From Latrodectus hesperus (lineage: Eukaryota > Arthropoda > Arachnida > Araneae > Theridiidae): a stretch of 64,000 nt of DNA. A model generated the notes under the pieces. The model ran no database searches. It was not told where the DNA came from and worked only from the letters and a program-made list of their open reading frames with translations. Below are positions 10,495-22,600 of the stretch, one piece after another; position 1 is the first letter of the stretch, and every line of letters starts with the position of its first letter. The position numbers were made by a program, and so were the translations under genes. Where the stretch lies: contig CM075855.1 of the NCBI GenBank assembly GCA_037975125.1, positions 84,457,392 through 84,521,391 of the forward strand, given 5' to 3'.

Positions 10495-13400
10495 CATAGG
10501 TGTCTAAACTATGACCGTTTGTGGGCCGCATGGCAAAAAAAAATTTTTGTTGGGCCACACATACAATATTTTTTCAAAAAATTGAAATAAAAATTAACTC
10601 TATGTAGTTTTATTAAATTAAATTAACTTCTTATTATTATAGTTTTTTTATTTTTAATTTGATATGTATAGGTACATATTTATTTTAAATTTGTAAAAGT
10701 TTCGTTTCATTTAGTTTGGATTTCATGAAGATGGAAAAAATAATCAAATTAATGAGATGGATGAATTTGCTTTTGTCGAACAAGCGAATCCAGATCGGAT
10801 TCAGTAGACGAGGTTGCAATTCTTAATGCATTTTCAAGATGTTTATCGGTAATCTGTGTCCTATTTTTGTTTTTTGTATCCTTCATTCTTGAAAATAATT
10901 GTTCACAAATATAGGTACTACCAAAGGCTGATGACATTAATAAAGCATGATTGTGAAAATTAGAATATTTATCGCGGGGTAGGTAATCTTTATAAAACTT
11001 CAGTAAAGAAACATTTCCAAATTTTTCTTTCAGTTGAATGTCACTTTGCAGTTCAATGCATTCCATTTGAAGATTTGAAGGTAATTTATTTATTTCTAGA
11101 GAAAATGGAATAGAAAATATGTTGAAATACTCTTCATTTTTTCGAAAATCTTGAAATCTACTTTCAAACTCTTGAATTAAATCAAAAATTAATGCAGCAT
11201 ATTTTGTGCAACTCACAGGTTTATGTGCAGTCAAAGAACTGAAATGCGTCAAATCTTTCACTTTTATTTGATTGTGCCAAAATTTCAACTTTCTTTCAAA
11301 CGCTGTTATTGTTTGGAACATATTATTAATAAATTGATTTTTTCCTTAAAGTCTCAAATATAAATCATTCAAATGCTCTGTTAAGTCTACTAAAAAAGTT
11401 GAATCTGAAACCAAATCTTCGTGTTCAAATTCAGTCACAGGTTTCCTTTTTGATTTCATAAATATTTTTTATTTCAGTTCTTAAATCATAAAATCTTTTG
11501 AGCATTTTCCCTTTACTGAGCCATCTTACTTCTGTATAATAAATAACATCTGCAAATTCAGTGCCCATTACCTTGAAAAACTCTTGAAATTGTCTATGAT
11601 TAAGTCCTTTTGCTCTTATAAAGTTGATGGTTTTTATAACAACGCTTAACACACTTTCCATTATTCAAAATTTTTCCACACAAATTGCCCTGATGTACTA
11701 ATACAATGATATGCCATCAAGATCGTATTGCCGGCAGCGACAGCTTCATTATTAACCATTTTAACGAGTCCCCCATTTTTACCAACCATGGCAGGTGCTC
11801 CATCGGTTATGATAGCTGATAAATTTTTCATAGATAAGGAAAACCTTTCCATCATCATTTTTAATGCATGGAATAAATCTACAGACTTGGTTGTGTCTTT
11901 TAACGATACTAAAGCAGCCATTTCTTCCGTGATATTATAATGTTCATCGATTCCTCTTATAAAAATTGCCAATTGTGCCGTATCAAAAGCGTCAGTGCTT
12001 TCGTCCGTGGCTAATGAATAAAATTTAAAGTTAGTTCAATAGCTTTTTAAAGACTTTTCAACTGCATTTCCCAACTCCTCAATTCTTGTGGCTATAGTTT
12101 GGTGTGATAAACTGATTTTAGAAAAATCCAACTTTTTTTCAGGGCAAATTATGTTTGCTACGCTTTCTATGCATTCTTTTATAAATTCGCCATCAATAAA
12201 TGGTTTTGATTTTTTCGCTACTAAATTTGCTATGACATAACTTGCTTTTACAATGTCATTATTTTGAGTAGCTGTCTTTTAAAAAAAATTTGTTCAGACG
12301 ATAGCCCTTTTTTTATTTCTGTGATTTTATCTTTACGGCAAACGCCGAGATGTACATCGTATTTTGTGGCGTGCTTTTGACTATAATGTCGTTTCAAATT
12401 GTAGTCTTTAAGTGCTTTATAATTCTCCTCAATAAAAAAGTATTTTTCTGTCCATTTTTTATTAAAAACTCTTTTTTCTTCTTCACTTTTTCTTTTTTTA
12501 GTTTCTGATTGTTTTTTTTAATGACATGGAGGCCATCTAAAAAATTATATATTTTAATTTTATAAGCAAATATCCATAATGAATATGATTTATTCATATC
12601 TTTTTAAAGAATTTGTTACAAAAATTAGGAAATCAAAATACAATGCAATATATTGGAAACAAATATTGTAATTCTTCAAAGAATATTAAATTTTAATGAG
12701 ATTGTTTTACACGATATTTAACAAAATAGTAAAAATAAATATATAAATTTTGAAATTTCAAATGAATATGTAAATTTTATAAATCAAAACTGAATACTGA
12801 AATTGGAAAACAAGGTACCTACCTGTACAGTAATGGAAGTAAGGCAGATGGTGGAAGGAAAAGTAGAACAAGGTGCCGGTGCAGTCAGATTTGTGCGGTG
12901 GGATAGATAATACTCTCGTAGAGGAAATAAAATCTACTCCACTACTAGCTAATTTGATGGCTGGTAACGCTGTCTTGAAAACTGATCGTCTACCGGTCAG
13001 AGAACCCTTTTAAAGACTCGGAGAGCATGAAAAATTTTCTGGAACACCCCCAGCTGTAGCAGACGCGCGATTGAGGCAAGTCGGTGCGTGACGTAGGAAC
13101 TGGCACGTGACCATGCGCCTAGATCACGCGCAGAACGGGATTCAGTAATAAGGCCAACTGGCCGGATCGATTTGGCGAACATTTGATGGCCCCTTTTTCT
13201 GTGAGGGCCCCCTTTGGCCGAAAATGCAAAATTAAAATACAATTAAATATACTGCATACAAATTTGACCAGGGAAGAACAATGCAGTGCAACACTGCATT
13301 GTGCGAACCCTGGGAAAATTTATTGCTTCTACGTAGTATTCTTACACCGGGGGGGGAGGAAATCCTCGGAAACCAAAAACTACATTTTTGGGCGTTTTAG

Positions 13401-13589
13401 TATTTTGAGTACCTCTAAAAATTCAAGCCTCGATATTCAAAGGGTTAAAGAGTTAAATTTTTATTTCAAAATAAATGTCAGCAAATCGATTATATATGAA
13501 AAATATTGCAACATTAATTTTTTTAATAAAAATGTGTAAATTTAAATATTTTTCTAATTTGCATTTGGGCCGCACTTTAGACAAGCATG
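10495..13589 (-). mobile_element. Complete-length hAT transposon (GTF2IRD2-like type)
   Basis: The 3.1-kb insertion is delimited by an exact 8-bp duplication, GTCTAGAC, at 10487-10494 and 13590-13597, which fits the hAT consensus nTnnnnAn. Inside lie imperfect terminal repeats: CATAGGTGTCTAAAC at the left, and CATGCTTGTCTAAAG when the right end is read inward. Both ends run on into GGGCCGCA / GCGGCCC sequence, as is usual for this hAT type. The transposase lies on the minus strand and is broken. A GC-rich stretch of about 400 bp (12800-13210) near its 5' end is out of character with the rest and may be a secondary insertion. The element sits downstream of the LIMK coding end, antisense to the gene. 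Confidence 0.9.
10749..12597 (-). pseudogene. hAT transposase, broken
   Basis: Four minus-strand pieces cover a transposase of the type domesticated in GTF2IRD2-like proteins. From N- to C-terminus: a zinc-finger remnant with LKRHYSQKH and VHLGVCRKDKI (about 12400-12330); the core piece ending 11661, which contains AIITDGAPAMVGK with a catalytic aspartate; the piece 11431-11661 with [13 protein letters not shown]; and the C-terminal piece 10749-11321 with ICEQLFSRMK, the family's glutamate-containing dimerisation region. The pieces are separated by stops and frameshifts, and the zone 12000-12330 is heavily decayed. It would have acted in the nucleus to cut and paste the element; it is now non-functional. 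Confidence 0.85.
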
Positions 13590-13597
13590 GTCTAGAC

Positions 13598-14591
13598 AAT
13601 GGATTTGAAATTATATAGTTTTAAAAGAGTTTAAAAGTAAACTGGAGAAAATTTTTTAATTGCTTTTATTAAATAATTGGGGGAAAAAAGTCATCCTGGA
13701 AACTTTATCTAATAGTTGTATTTATTTTGTTTTGAATAAGTATGTTTGTTTTAAGAGAAGTTGTTATACACATCTTGTGTGAAAAACTTAATAAATTAAT
13801 AGAGTGTAATGAAGTTGTTTAAAATTACACATTATTTTATAATTCTCTAAAGAATATTGATTATTTAAATAAAAAAAAATTCTCTTATAGCTGTAAATTC
13901 ATTGAAGGCTTTTGAAGTAATTATTATATATAATTCTAACTTAAATAAAAAATATTCTCATTAATTTTTTAATTATTTCTATTTGCAAATATAATTGAAA
14001 AATGTCTTGCATACATTAATATATGCATATTAGTTAAGAACGATTAGTAAAATAAAATAATAAAAAACAAAATTAATAATAATAATTATTTAACATTAAT
14101 GCCAACACCTTCTGGAAATTTTTGATTTGACTACTGGAAAATTCATTAAAACTTTTATTTAATTCTTAGAAATCTGTATGAATTCGGAAGATTATATAAT
14201 TTTTATTACTTTTTCATTTTATAAGTGAACATTTGAATAGGCACTATTCTCTCCTTATCAAACTTGCTATTCAAAAGTAAGTTTTCTCAACATTTATTGT
14301 TTATTAATTTACTCAGGGCAGAAATGTAAGTTAATAAAAATTTTAAATGCATTTTTTATATCATATTTTTTTTGACGAAGCAGATTTACATTTGTGACTG
14401 TAATTTTAATTTTCAATTAGTATTTTATAGTTTAATATTGTTGACTCTGTTTTTGACATGAATGATCAAAACAAAATTAATCAAGCATTGTTTAATTAGT
14501 GGATTTAAAGTTGATTTTGAATCTTTTCTTAGTGTGAGCCAAAAGCTCTATATAGTCTATCTATTATGAGAATAGCTCCTGCCAGTTTGTC
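13598..14591. other. AT-rich sequence, nothing recognised
   Basis: AT-rich DNA without terminal repeats, RNA promoter boxes or protein-like open frames. Confidence 0.5.
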
Positions 14592-14775
14592 TGCCAAACT
14601 GGCAGCCAAGTGATTGTACTCTGACCTTCAAGTCAACAGTTCGGAGTTTTATGTTCCATTTTAGGGTTGTATGTTTGTTGTGATTCTCAGAGAAATCACT
14701 TCAAACAGTAGATCCAGATATAATTAGTCCTTGTGTACAAAATATGATTGTTGGATGACAAACCAAACTGTCAAT
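14592..14775 (+). mobile_element. SINE type 1, old copy
   Basis: It can be aligned along its length with the minus-strand SINE at 33598-33777. Shared landmarks in order are CTGGCAGCC near the 5' end, TCAACAGTTCG, the decayed B-box region, AATCACTTCAAA against AATCCACTTTAAA, and CTTGTGTACAAAATATGA against CCTGTGCAAAAAATGA. Divergence is high and the B-box no longer matches consensus, so this is an old copy. Target duplications could not be identified. Confidence 0.7.
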
Positions 14776-16528
14776 TTGTTTGTTGTCCCAGAAACAAGAC
14801 ATATCTTTTTTGACTGGAGGAGGCAGAAGAAAAGCACTAACTTTTAGTGTCTTAATGAAAATTTTGAAAATAACAGGAGGTGTTATCCTAAAAACTGCCA
14901 ATTCATAACACCCTTATACTCCAGTTGATGAAGTAGATAGCTTTCATTACTATAGCAGTTGCCACTAACTAGATGAGTTTGCAAGAACTATTGTGAAAGA
15001 TAATATAGCATGAACTATCTAACAGTGTTTATCATTACCAATGTATTTCCTCTTACGCAGATATACATCAATATTTATTGAAAATTTAAATTATTGTTCT
15101 GCCAGTGACATAAAGGAAAATTCTAAAATCATATGTCAAAATGTAATGTTTCTCTGATACATTGTTTTTTAGATATATGTATTTAATGTAATGGTTATGA
15201 TTAACTAGTTGATTAGCAACTGTACAAAAGTATTTGTGGAAACTTGATATTTAGAACACTTTTAGCCCTTAGAACTATCGACTCTTATAATTTAAATTGA
15301 CAATTATTTAATTGATCATTCTCTTGGATTAAAACAGAAACAGCTATGCAAAATTCTCTAGATGTTTCAACTAAATAAGTGTAATTCATAATGTTGTTTT
15401 TCAATTGCACATAGCTGGTTTCTCATATATCAAACATTTTGGTTATGTGCAAAAAGTTTTAATTTTAAACATTACAAAAGTAAAAATCGGTTATAGAATT
15501 TTTTAAATTTGCAATCCATTTCATCTACTTTTAGATTTTTTTATTCAAACATTCTTGGACTAGGTTGCTTTTTTGATATTTATATTGATAATATTTGTCT
15601 TGAATAAAGAAAGATAATTGATTTTGTTCATAATTACTTGTCAAACGTTTGTGACTAATAATCAAATGTGCTTGTAGTGAAACTTTTGGAAAAATACAAT
15701 TTATATTTGCATGAGTGCCATTTATCACATCAAGGTTAGCTATTTTGTAAATATTTTTTAATTTATTAAGAATAAATTAAAAATAAATTATGTTTATTGA
15801 GGAAGTAAAAACAAAAAAAAGTTCTTCATTGAATTATTTTCGGATAGTAGCCATCAAATAGGATCCCTTGCTATTAGCTCTATCCCTAAATTAAATATTT
15901 TTGCTTCTAATTTTATTTTTAGACTTTATTTATCAAATTTACACCTGTAAATAAATTTTATATTAATATTTTTATAAATTTTTATTAAATAATATATAAT
16001 TTAATTCATTTTAAATATCTTTCTTGTCCTTTTATTTTAGCTTTACATAAACTTTCTATTCTACTCATATTTAGAACCTAGAAGATTAGTTTTTATCATA
16101 ATGTTGTAATTACATAATCATTTTGTCTCACATGATCTGTTTATCACTTTAAGTAGGAGAGAATTTTTTTACCATTTTGGTCAAAAAATTGTTTCAATAG
16201 TATCATTTTGTGTGTTGATATAAATGATATAAACACTTAATGATTCAGGTAAATATTTTTGACCTTGTATATTTTATCCATTAACTACAATTTTTTATGT
16301 TAATACACTTAAGATTTTGCTGTTGCAAGTTCACTGCATCACTTAAATTATTCAATTTCATGAGTCTAATACAGAAATTTAGAGGGAAGGGTTCCAAAAA
16401 TATCCTCTTTGATTCATAATGTGATGTAATTCTCAAATACATCTTAAAATGATTCTGAAATTGTTGTTAACAGTTTTTGTGTGATATAAAGACATAAAAA
16501 TAAATGCTAGTTGTATGAATTAATAATG
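14776..16528. other. AT-rich sequence, nothing recognised
   Basis: No gene-like reading frame, RNA gene or repeat end was found in this stretch. Confidence 0.5.
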
Positions 16529-16546
16529 ATTAAAATTTAGTTGATT

Positions 16547-16612
16547 CTTCTTCTTCTTAGAGTTGGGTTTGTATGTCATTGGGCACCTCTGCTTTTATCA
16601 GCATTTTGTACT
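16547..16612 (-). mobile_element. 66-bp 3' tail of non-LTR retrotransposon with perfect target duplication
   Basis: The minus strand reproduces the last part of the element at 30041-31599, including GCTGATAAAAGCAGAGGTGC and the closing (GAA)n run. Flanking it is a perfect 18-bp direct repeat, ATTAAAATTTAGTTGATT, at 16529-16546 and 16613-16630. This is the expected product of target-primed reverse transcription that stopped after about 66 bp. The intact duplication suggests a fairly recent event. Confidence 0.92.
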
Positions 16613-16630
16613 ATTAAAATTTAGTTGATT

Positions 16631-19600
16631 TCTTCATTTCAAATTAAAAAAAATTTTAACTATGATATTTGTCTGCTGTCTTAATAAATAAGAAAAATAT
16701 TTTTAAGATTTTTTTATTTTATTTTATTTATTTATTATTTTTTTAGAAGTTTTAGTTTTTATTGTTTTAAAGAATCTGAAAATTTTTGAGAGATGTAAAT
16801 ACTGCACTTGAAAAATATGGCTTAAAAATTTTTAAATTGCATAGAATTGTCACATGATTAAATTTAAGTTAGCAATACTAGCATGGCCATAAAATCTTGA
16901 CCCATATTATCAATTTAAAATAAAAATGCATGAAATGAGAACTTAATTTTAAAATAAATTATGGATAAAAATTAATGAATATAGATGTAATTTAATATTA
17001 TTCATGCAGTTCACAAATGTACTTATATTCATTTACAGGAGGAATCTGTTTACATCATATTTATACTCTGTTAAAAGAAACATCAGAACAAAAATGTGTT
17101 AAATTCAGTGGTCAATCTTAAACTTCAATTTTGCTAACAAAGATATAAGTCTAATAAAGAGAAAGTAATTAGCATATATTTAGTTTTCCAAATCCAATTC
17201 TTCTTTAACCAAATAAAAAAGATTTTCTAAATTATTATCTATAAATTAGAGTCTAAATAGCTCAATCCTTTTAGATTTTCATGTTCATTTTTTCATGCTT
17301 ACTGTATATTATAATCTGAGAAATGTCTTCATCAATTACCATGTTTTTACAAATTATGATAAAAAAAAGTTTTATTTTTATAAATCCATGTAAACACTGG
17401 ATTGGTAGAATAAGAATTTCTGTTGTGCAAAATTTTTTACAAAACTATATTCTTATCAAAAATGAGTAATAAAAAATGCTGTTATAAAAAAATTTTTTTT
17501 AGCCCTGATTTTTTCTTTTCCTTTAGATTTCTCCAACTTTACACTCAGAAGAAGGAAATATAGCTTGTATGTTAATTGATTTCATACTATGAACCTCACT
17601 GTATAAATGTATAGATTTTTAATTTTTATTCTTTGACGTAGTAATATGTTAATACTACTTTATAAAGACACTTTTACATATTTTTTAATGGCTTGAAAAA
17701 TTCAGTTTTATTTTCCATACTTTGTAAATACAATTCATATATATAAATTAACATTCCAAGTTTAGTGTAAATTGATCAAATGTGATGTGATAAGTTTTTT
17801 AAGTTTTATCACATAAAACAAATGTGGTGTAAATAAAAAACATTTTTCAAAGTGTACAATGAAAATTTACTCTGATAATATTTTCTATAACTTAGTTTTA
17901 TATTATATTTTGAAATTAATTTCTGATTGTTTTGTTATGAAATGCAACTTATTGTTAAGTTATTTAAGTTGCACATCAATACATTAGTCATAAAATATTA
18001 TCTTAGATTGAAATATGCAAATTATAACTGTTTTTTAAAAATTTACTTATGTATTCATTTAATTGAACTGAACTATATGAAAATATATTATTGTCTAAAT
18101 TGCTATTATTTTATTTATATTTATATTTTAATTTTTAATACCTTTCTAATAAAATTATGTTATATTAATACAAATTTCAAAACTTGTAAATATTAAATTG
18201 GAATTAATTCACACTAAATTATGGTATAATGACCATCAAATTATCATAACATTATATTTGTTTAGTGGGCAAAAAAAAAAAAAAATGAACTGAAACTTTG
18301 CCTGTGATAAGTGCTTCATATTTCATTGTAAATTATGCATATTTTTTGAAGTTGTTCATATTAAAGATTGCCTTGCAAAGATGGGAATCTGTCACAATGT
18401 TTCATCCTTAAATATTTCCCATTTAAATATGTTCTTGTAATATTAATCAAAATATTTTGTTAACATGTGGGATCTTGCATTAACTATATTGGTATATTGA
18501 ATACCATTCAAATATATGTTAAAATTATTTATTAATAAAACATGTGTATGTTATTTTCAATTAATGAAATTTACATAGATTTTCAAATGATGACTTTCTT
18601 TCTCAAAGCCATTAAAACATTTATATTTTATTTTTATCAAAATTTGAATGTTCATTGAAGTGTACTATTGCATTGAATATCACTTATTTATGTAAATGTA
18701 TTTTTATAGTTTTTTATCGAAAACAAAACTTTAATCAATTATTAATTTTTTAATTTAGTATCATGAGTTTTAGTCAATTTTTCAATTTAATATCTTTGTC
18801 TTAAAATAATCATTTGCTGAAGTTATTTTAGAATGCAAAATTGCTGTCATAAACATATAACTTCAGTATTTTTAGTCAATGACTTTAAAAAGAAGTCATA
18901 TTTTTAAAGTTTGCAAATTTGTATTATTTTGGTTTTTTGCTGTGTACATAAAGCTGCCAACTTGTACATTTTATCATCACAGTGTATAATTTTCATCTAA
19001 ATTTTAAGGTCTTATAGCTGAGCTGTAAAACTGTATGGATTGCCAGGCTTGTTTAAAATTATAAAACTTCTTTAGTTGTTTTTAGTTTGATTGGTTAAAA
19101 GTCATAGTATACACACACATGTGTATCAAAAGGAGAAAACGAATCTGATATTGTATGACCTTTTTTAAGAAAAAAAGAAAATCTTTGATTTAAAAACATT
19201 AAATTTCCGTGTTTTTTCACCTTTAATTTAATTCTAGCTGAGATATTTATTCAATAATCAATTGAGATAATTTAATAAAAGATTGTTTAAAGTACATCTT
19301 TTTTCAAAATGTGCAAATGTCCTAAAGTATTGAAATTGCAATCAGTCGGCATTCATGATATTTGAATATATGGAATTATTTTTTTGTTAACCATAATACG
19401 CATCTTTTAACATTAGTTTCTTCATTCTTGAGAAATTTTTTTGCTTGGTTACATAGGTTTGAGATCAAAAAATATTTACTGTTTTAAATGTTGGCAGGTA
19501 TGTATGTACAAGATTGGTTATTTTTTAAATTATTAATTCCTCTAACTGTTTTTGAATACATAAATTTGCATCATTTCGATATATTTCTCTTGATATTTTG

Positions 19601-22600
19601 AAATTGGTACTTTTGATCCATGTATGTAGAATTTTTCAGTTATTTCAAAATATTTTCGTAAAACTATATAAAATTGTGTTATTCTTTGTTCTAAATTTGA
19701 TCCATCTATCTTATTATTCTTACTTTTTCTGTCATTGTTTATATTTTTACTTTTTATTGTTACTTCTGCATTTATATATGCTTATAATTATTGTTTTTCC
19801 ATTTATATATGCAGTATATATATTTTGTGTTAAAACTTGAAGTGTTTCTCTTATTAATGATTACTAATATCTTATTTTTAACTTGCTTAGACCAATAGAG
19901 TTAAAAAAATACTGTGGTCACATTTGTTAGAAATATTGTTATATAAAATTTTATTTCTCTAAAAGTGTTATATTTAAAAAATTTTATTAAGTTTGTTTTT
20001 ATTGTTTGAAATCTTTTTTTATTTTTTGATATTCATATTAGTTTACGTTTTTAATAAAATAATAAATTTTTATATTTTGCATAAATTAAGGTACATGCTA
20101 TTACATATTTTGATAATTTTTTCATATCCTCTCTAGTGCCTGTAATAATAAATTTTCAATTGTATATTAGGAAAAACTAGCAACTTTAAATTTATAGATT
20201 TATTGTTGAATAATATTTTTATAAAATTTTTTTTGTATTTCTTAACTTCAAAATAAGTAGGTAATTAATATTAAAGAGCTTTAGGCAGTAGCTGTTTATA
20301 ATAATTAACTCAAAGTGTTCTTATGAAATATGTAACTCTTTTTTTAATAATTGTGAAATTTAAAAGAGAATAAAGCAATAAATGGGCTGCAGATGTTAAA
20401 GATTATGTTGCTTTTGAAAATAAAATTAGCAATGTTGAATTTGTATTTTGAAACTACTTCTAGTCTAAGTATATTTTGCATCTACATTGAAAAATGTCTC
20501 AGTACTTATGATATTTATATTAAACATTAGGAAGTAATTATTTTCTAAAATAAGTAAAAATCAAACTTTAGATATTTATCAAGAAAGATATATTTTCTAG
20601 TAATAAAAGTAAAATATATTCAGTCAGTATACGTGTTAAATTGAAAGTTTTTAAATTAAGCATTTACTATGATATTTATTATATTTGAATAAAATGCACA
20701 TTTGTATAAATGAAAATTTAAGTCTTCCTTATTCAATAAATTGTTAAAAAATATGTGCCATACATTTTATTTCATGTTATTTACTTTAGATATTATGAAT
20801 GCTGTTTTGTTTTTGTTATGTATAATTTTCTCTGAAGTGGGAAGAAAAAGAAAAAATTTTAATTAGAATTTTTCTTTATTCCATGAAATCTTATTGCATT
20901 TATTATTTCTCTTTTTTTTTAAACTGTTGTTACAATTTAAATTATTTATAGAGGCATTTATAAAATTCTTGGACTTATTTCAATTTGATTTAAAAAAATA
21001 CCTTTTTAGAAAACTAATAAAATTTTCCTATTAAAGTAACAAAAATTACTTTAGTTTAAGTAATATCAAAGTAATGTTTGTGATTTGTTGGTCTTTCTCA
21101 TTCCTCTTTCATATGTGTATGTATAATAATTTCTACACATTTGAGACCATATCAAATGTAATGAAAAAAATTGTTTCTTGATTTTTGTCCCTCAAAACAT
21201 AAAGCTGTTTATTTGTTGAAGACATCACTGAAATTAAATTATTACCTCATTTGATATTGTTTTTAGTTTATTTCATTTGAAAGGCTAAGAGAACCCTTCC
21301 ATAAGTGATAATACTATTAAATTTTCTTCCCTTAATAAAAAATTATTATATGGTGAAGTCTATTTGATTTCTTTCTCTTATAATTGTTTTATATCAAATT
21401 ATTACATGATTAAATTTATAACAATTTGAATATTAAATCCTTGATTGATCTCAATTCTTAAAAATTACAAAATCTTATTTAATTTATACATCTATGAATT
21501 CATCTAAAAATAGTTTTGCAGATTTTTTTTATAAAAAATATATTTATTATGCAGTTTTATTGAGCTGGACATTTATTATGCAGTTTTATTGAGAAATTCA
21601 TATAATGCATTAATTAATTTCACTTTAATTTATTGTAAGTGATATAATTTGTTATCTTTATATATGAATTTTTAAAAAAAATTGTATAATTAATTATACT
21701 TTTCCATTATTGATAAGTTATTCAGGAAATTTTAATATGGATTACACTGATGCATCAAATTACGTATTTTTATGTAAAATTTTAAATTTTTTTATATAAA
21801 ATTTCTTAGATTTGGAAAACAAGTTTAAAATAAAAAATTCTTAATATAAAACTATAATGGGCATTTTATTTGCAATGCAATTTATTTAAATACCTTTTAT
21901 TTTCATATTAATATTTATTGTTATATTTATATAATTTTATATATTACTTACTAATATTTAATAAAATCAAATAATAAATTGACAATTCTTTATATTAACT
22001 TGAACTATTTTGAATATTATCAGCACATATGCTGAGGTATGGGGAGTTTTCTCACTTTACAATAATACTCTTGAGGGTTTATTTGTATATTTTGGTATGT
22101 ATTTTTAAAGAAATATGTTATTTCATTATTTCTCATAGTATGAATCATGGTGACAAGATCATTCATTACATTATCAGATTTCTGGAATCTACTCTGCAAC
22201 AATTGTTTGCATAAGAATTTGATTAAAACCTAGGAAATATTTGCTTTCTTTGATGTTTTTTCCTAGACTGGGTAACTTGTTCTTACTTTCTGACAGATGA
22301 ATTTTTTAATTTTTTAAAACTATGTAATCAAAAAATTTAAATGTGAAGATGATGGTGCTATTCAGAGCTTATTTGTGTATAGAAGACAACCACACTTTTT
22401 CTAGATACTAGCAGTTCAGTATGTTTTTGATAAAATATAATTCTAATTGTTTAAACATCTCATGAATTAAATTTCTTTTTTAAAATCTATTAGAGTAATA
22501 TTAATGTAATAGTAACTTTCAATTCATTGACAAAAATAAACTCCAGTTTTCTGTAATATATATTATTGCTTTACTTAAAATGTTTTCATTTTAAATATGT

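Noticed and set aside
17927..19840. Open frames rich in Tyr, Leu, Phe and Ile (17927-18196, 19598-19840)
   Set aside because: Composition follows from AT-rich DNA, no motifs, no splice or family support.
22029..22214. Overlapping open frames on both strands near 22.0-22.2 kb
   Set aside because: Short, mutually antisense, no motif and no flanking repeat or splice evidence.
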